Below are positions 62,376 through 64,000 of a stretch of 64,000 nt of DNA, piece by piece (position 1 is the first letter of the stretch; every line of letters starts with the position of its first letter). Source of the stretch: Ilumatobacteraceae bacterium (lineage in GTDB: Bacteria > Actinomycetota > Acidimicrobiia > Acidimicrobiales > Ilumatobacteraceae); the NCBI GenBank assembly GCA_022425725.1, contig JAKMEY010000019.1, positions 16,575-80,574 of the forward strand, given 5' to 3'. Under the pieces are notes generated by a model. It was not told the origin of the DNA, ran no database searches, and saw only the letters and a program-made list of their open reading frames with translations. A program made the translations under genes and the position numbers.

Positions 62376-63141
62376 ATTCGGGCCGACGCTTCTCGAAGAA
62401 CGCGCTGATACCTTCCTGCGAATCAGGAGTCACAATTCCGGCTGCCATGACTTCCATCGCGTAGGCATATGCCTTCGGCTGCTCCATATCGACCTGAGCG
62501 TAGTAGGCACGCTTGCCAATGCCCTTCGCCATGGCTGAACCACGAATCGAGCGGGCCATCAAATCACGTACTGCATCGTCAAGTTGATCATCGGCGACGA
62601 CCCGGTTGATGAGACCCCATGAAGCGGCGGTATGGGCGTCAATTGCGTCACCAGTGATCGCAAGTTCCATCGCATGCTTGCGATTGATCTGGCGGGCAAC
62701 GGCGACGAGCGGCGTATTGCAGAACAAGCCACCCTTTCCTCCCGGCAGAGCAAACCCCGCCGACTCAGCAGCAACTGCCATGTCACATGTCGACACCAAT
62801 TGGCATCCGGCGGCAGTCGCAAGTGCGTGCACCTTTGCGATGACGACTTGAGGAATGTCCTGGATCGTGTTCATCATGCGGGTGCACACCTCGAGCAGCG
62901 AACGAGCCTCAGGAAGTTCAATATCGACCATGTCGCCAAAGTTGTGACCGGCCGAAAACACAGGGCCATTTGCTTCGAGGATGACTCCGAGGGCGTCAGA
63001 GGCACCGATCTCGTCAAGAGTGGCCTGCATCTCAAGCATGAGCTCACGAGACAGCGAGTTACGAGTCTCTGGACGGTTCAGTGTGATGGTGACGACATCA
63101 CCTTCACGAGAAACAAGAAGGTTGGCTGTTGAGGTAGTCAT
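62356..63141 (-). CDS. ECHDC3-like enoyl-CoA hydratase/isomerase family protein
   Basis: A 261-residue crotonase-fold protein. The oxyanion region is GPVFSAGHNFGD, followed by DIPQVVIAKVHALATAAGCQLVSTCDMAVA and GLFCNTPLVAVARQINRKHAMELAITGD, a pattern matching ECHDC3-type proteins, which lack the usual catalytic Glu pair of enoyl-CoA hydratase. It may therefore not hydrate enoyl-CoA. ATG 63141 is chosen (longer frame to 63171 has no ribosome site). It overlaps the convergent regulator by 20 bp. Confidence 0.84.
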   Translation of the reverse strand: MTTSTANLLVSREGDVVTITLNRPETRNSLSRELMLEMQATLDEIGASDALGVILEANGPVFSAGHNFGDMVDIELPEARSLLEVCTRMMNTIQDIPQVVIAKVHALATAAGCQLVSTCDMAVAAESAGFALPGGKGGLFCNTPLVAVARQINRKHAMELAITGDAIDAHTAASWGLINRVVADDQLDDAVRDLMARSIRGSAMAKGIGKRAYYAQVDMEQPKAYAYAMEVMAAGIVTPDSQEGISAFFEKRRPEFKQSAR

Positions 63142-63184
63142 ACCCACAGCCTGCCACGTTTTACCGGTCAACCGGCACGCGGAG

Positions 63185-63256
63185 TGCGCCCCCAGGGGGT
63201 CGAACCCTGAACCAACGGGTTAAAAGCCCGCTGCTCTGCCATTGAGCTAGAGGCGC
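63185..63256 (-). tRNA. tRNA-Lys (TTT anticodon)
   Basis: Read on the minus strand the cloverleaf has acceptor GCGCCTC with GGGGCGC (one G-U pair), a GCTC/GAGC D-arm, an anticodon stem GCGGG/CCCGT around CTTTTAA with anticodon TTT, and a TTCGACC T-loop. The discriminator is A; no CCA is encoded. It lies 43 bp upstream of the ECHDC3-like gene on the same strand. Confidence 0.95.
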
Positions 63257-63377
63257 GAGGCGCGCAAGAAAACTCGCACGCTTACGCGCAAGGTTAGACC
63301 CTTATGGGTCTGATGCGGCTTCCGGCCACGGGATTTACTGTCCTTCGTCTCGAGAGAATGCAAGGAGGCTTCCACGG

Positions 63378-63554
63378 ATGCAAGGTCCTACTGAGCCTGC
63401 TTATGTTTCTGCGTGTTCACAAATGTCGTTTCAAGTTGTCGCTGTCAGGGGCAGCTCGACCTCGGGACGTTGCATTGCAGCGTTCGGGGGTTTAACTGCC
63501 GTAAGCGGAAACGGTCTTGCTTTCGCTTACGGCAGTGCTGGCCCAATTATCTAA
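63378..63554 (+). CDS. Candidate small peptide with strong ribosome site
   Basis: A 58-codon frame starting ATG 63378, with a perfect AAGGAGG at 63362-63368, 9 bases upstream. The peptide starts MQGPTEPAYVSACSQ, has two Cys and ends with a Gly/Ala-rich hydrophobic stretch (AAFGGLTAVSGNGLAFAY). Codon third positions are T-rich early on, unlike neighbouring genes. No family is recognised; it could be a small exported or modified peptide, or chance. The hairpin at 63496-63535 overlaps its 3' part. Confidence 0.33.
   Translation: MQGPTEPAYVSACSQMSFQVVAVRGSSTSGRCIAAFGGLTAVSGNGLAFAYGSAGPII
63496..63535. repeat. Long imperfect inverted repeat (hairpin)
   Basis: CTGCCGTAAGCGGAAA (63496-63511) pairs with TTTCGCTTACGGCAG (63521-63535) with one extra base in the left arm and a 9-base loop. 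It is the strongest hairpin in the window. It lies 40 bp past the stop of the truncated minus-strand gene. No U-run follows on either strand, so it may be a Rho-independent-like structure, an RNA processing site or a repeat-element remnant. Confidence 0.6.
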
Positions 63555-63574
63555 TCGGTGAATCTCTTCTCTCG

Positions 63575-64000
63575 CTATGAGAACAACTGGAAGTCGACGA
63601 GGCGTTGACCGCCTGTTGCGCTGGCGAGAACGTCACCGGTCGCCATGTCGACGTATCCGATCACGTAGCTGTTATCTGCGAACCGAAGCCCGTCAAACAT
63701 CAACCGGTTGTTAGATGCGAGGAAGCTCAGGTGATAGATCTCGAGGTCCTCATCGGTGTCGATAATCGTCGTCTCTTCGTTGTTGGAGAGATTGAGATAG
63801 GTCGTGATGTAGTCGTCGTTCTCATCGATCCCGGTGAGGAACATTTTGTCGAGTACGGGAAGTACCGTTGTTGCGTTCACGACTGCTGAAGTGAAGAGAC
63901 TTGGGGTTGGGTAATACATTCCGATTGATGTTGGGCGGTCATCTCCCCACTGATATCCAACAACGCCGTAGACCTTGCCATCGATGGTGCGGTGGAGTTT
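63575..64000 (-). CDS. C-terminal part of an unknown protein, cut by the window edge
   Basis: The frame is open to the window edge and has no start in view, so only the last 141 residues are seen. They are acidic and beta-rich, with a repeat-like rhythm (TIDGKVYGVVGYQWGDD, YVIGYVDMATGDVL), which would suit a beta-propeller or other repeat domain. No motif or catalytic residue is recognised. ATG 63919 is probably not the start, since codons upstream continue the same style (GYQWGDDRPTSIG). Confidence 0.6.
   Translation of the reverse strand, partial: KLHRTIDGKVYGVVGYQWGDDRPTSIGMYYPTPSLFTSAVVNATTVLPVLDKMFLTGIDENDDYITTYLNLSNNEETTIIDTDEDLEIYHLSFLASNNRLMFDGLRFADNSYVIGYVDMATGDVLASATGGQRLVDFQLFS

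Larger units (their letters stand above)
63257..63574. other. 318-bp gap with a candidate small ORF and inverted repeat
   Basis: Between tRNA-Lys and the truncated gene at the window edge I see no recognised gene. It contains the small-ORF candidate at 63378-63554 (with AAGGAGG) and the inverted repeat at 63496-63535. A 63-codon frame at 63304-63495 has no supporting features. The first 120 bp show nothing else apparent. Confidence 0.5.

Noticed and set aside
63304..63495. 63-codon plus-strand frame in the gap after tRNA-Lys
   Set aside because: No good ribosome site, Arg/Leu-rich composition, and it overlaps the better-supported small frame with AAGGAGG at 63362.

Overview
The window reads as the chromosome of an actinobacterium. 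The best guess is a marine or freshwater member of Acidimicrobiia (inference from gene content and style, not from a phylogeny). Supporting signs are the moderately high GC, frequent GTG starts, dense ATGA/GTGA overlaps, a ClpC with a UVR segment, a topoisomerase I with a lysine/alanine tail, a SigH/RsrA-type sigma/anti-sigma pair, an LppM-like lipoprotein and a reduced actinobacterial Tad locus. I saw no IS element, prophage, CRISPR array or rRNA. It is mostly core genome.

Layout. 42-1487: SelO. 1497-24681 (all minus): one very long respiratory gene train. Read in transcription order it is a 160-aa membrane protein, a 2[4Fe-4S] ferredoxin, a split b6-type cytochrome b (b6 plus subunit IV), a Rieske protein, a diheme cytochrome c, a 276-aa membrane protein, all 14 nuo genes in order A-N, a CopC-CopD fusion and a succinate-semialdehyde-type dehydrogenase. 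24918-27908: a monoheme cytochrome c, a geranylgeranyl-reductase/MenJ-like flavoprotein and a polyprenyl diphosphate synthase, the last two plausibly acting on the menaquinone tail. 28033-36494: ClpC, a DUF1353 protein, an LppM-like lipoprotein, a cysteine-less DksA-like protein, an epoxide-hydrolase-like enzyme, an HEDVH membrane protein, a BI-1 family protein, a primary-like sigma factor and a VOC protein. 36554-40271: acyl-CoA dehydrogenase, acyl-CoA synthetase and 2-hydroxyacid dehydrogenase. 40344-43539: a minimal Tad pilus set (TadZ-like, TadA, a TadB-TadC fusion, Flp-type pilin, TadE). 43582-47867: DUF952, an ACAD10/11-type dehydrogenase, RsgA and an FeS-type photolyase. 47932-52255: topA-tmk-holB. 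52338-56866: tRNA-Thr, fcl, an ECF sigma/anti-sigma pair, tilS, a cysteine-less dual-specificity phosphatase homologue and a renalase-like flavoprotein. 56838-63141: an SDR enzyme, a solitary FHA-containing EssC/EccC-like ATPase with a divergent sigma-4-like regulator, and an ECHDC3-like hydratase. 63185-64000: tRNA-Lys, a small-ORF candidate and a gene cut by the window edge.

How the genes work together. Complex I feeds menaquinone, the MenJ-like protein and prenyl synthase would make and tailor that quinone, and the b6-Rieske-cytochrome c complex would oxidise it. The subunit-IV protein and the divergent cytochrome c share an unusual cytoplasmic N-terminal motif (IPxHLLxR), which suggests a common partner.

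Oddities worth checking: two genes without any usual start codon (ACG for the MenJ-like gene, CTG for tilS), near-universal lack of space between convergent genes, several degenerate enzyme homologues (phosphatase without its Cys, DksA-like without Cys, TadZ without the P-loop Lys, hydratase of the ECHDC3 type), and a conserved heme c_i cysteine in the b6-type cytochrome b.
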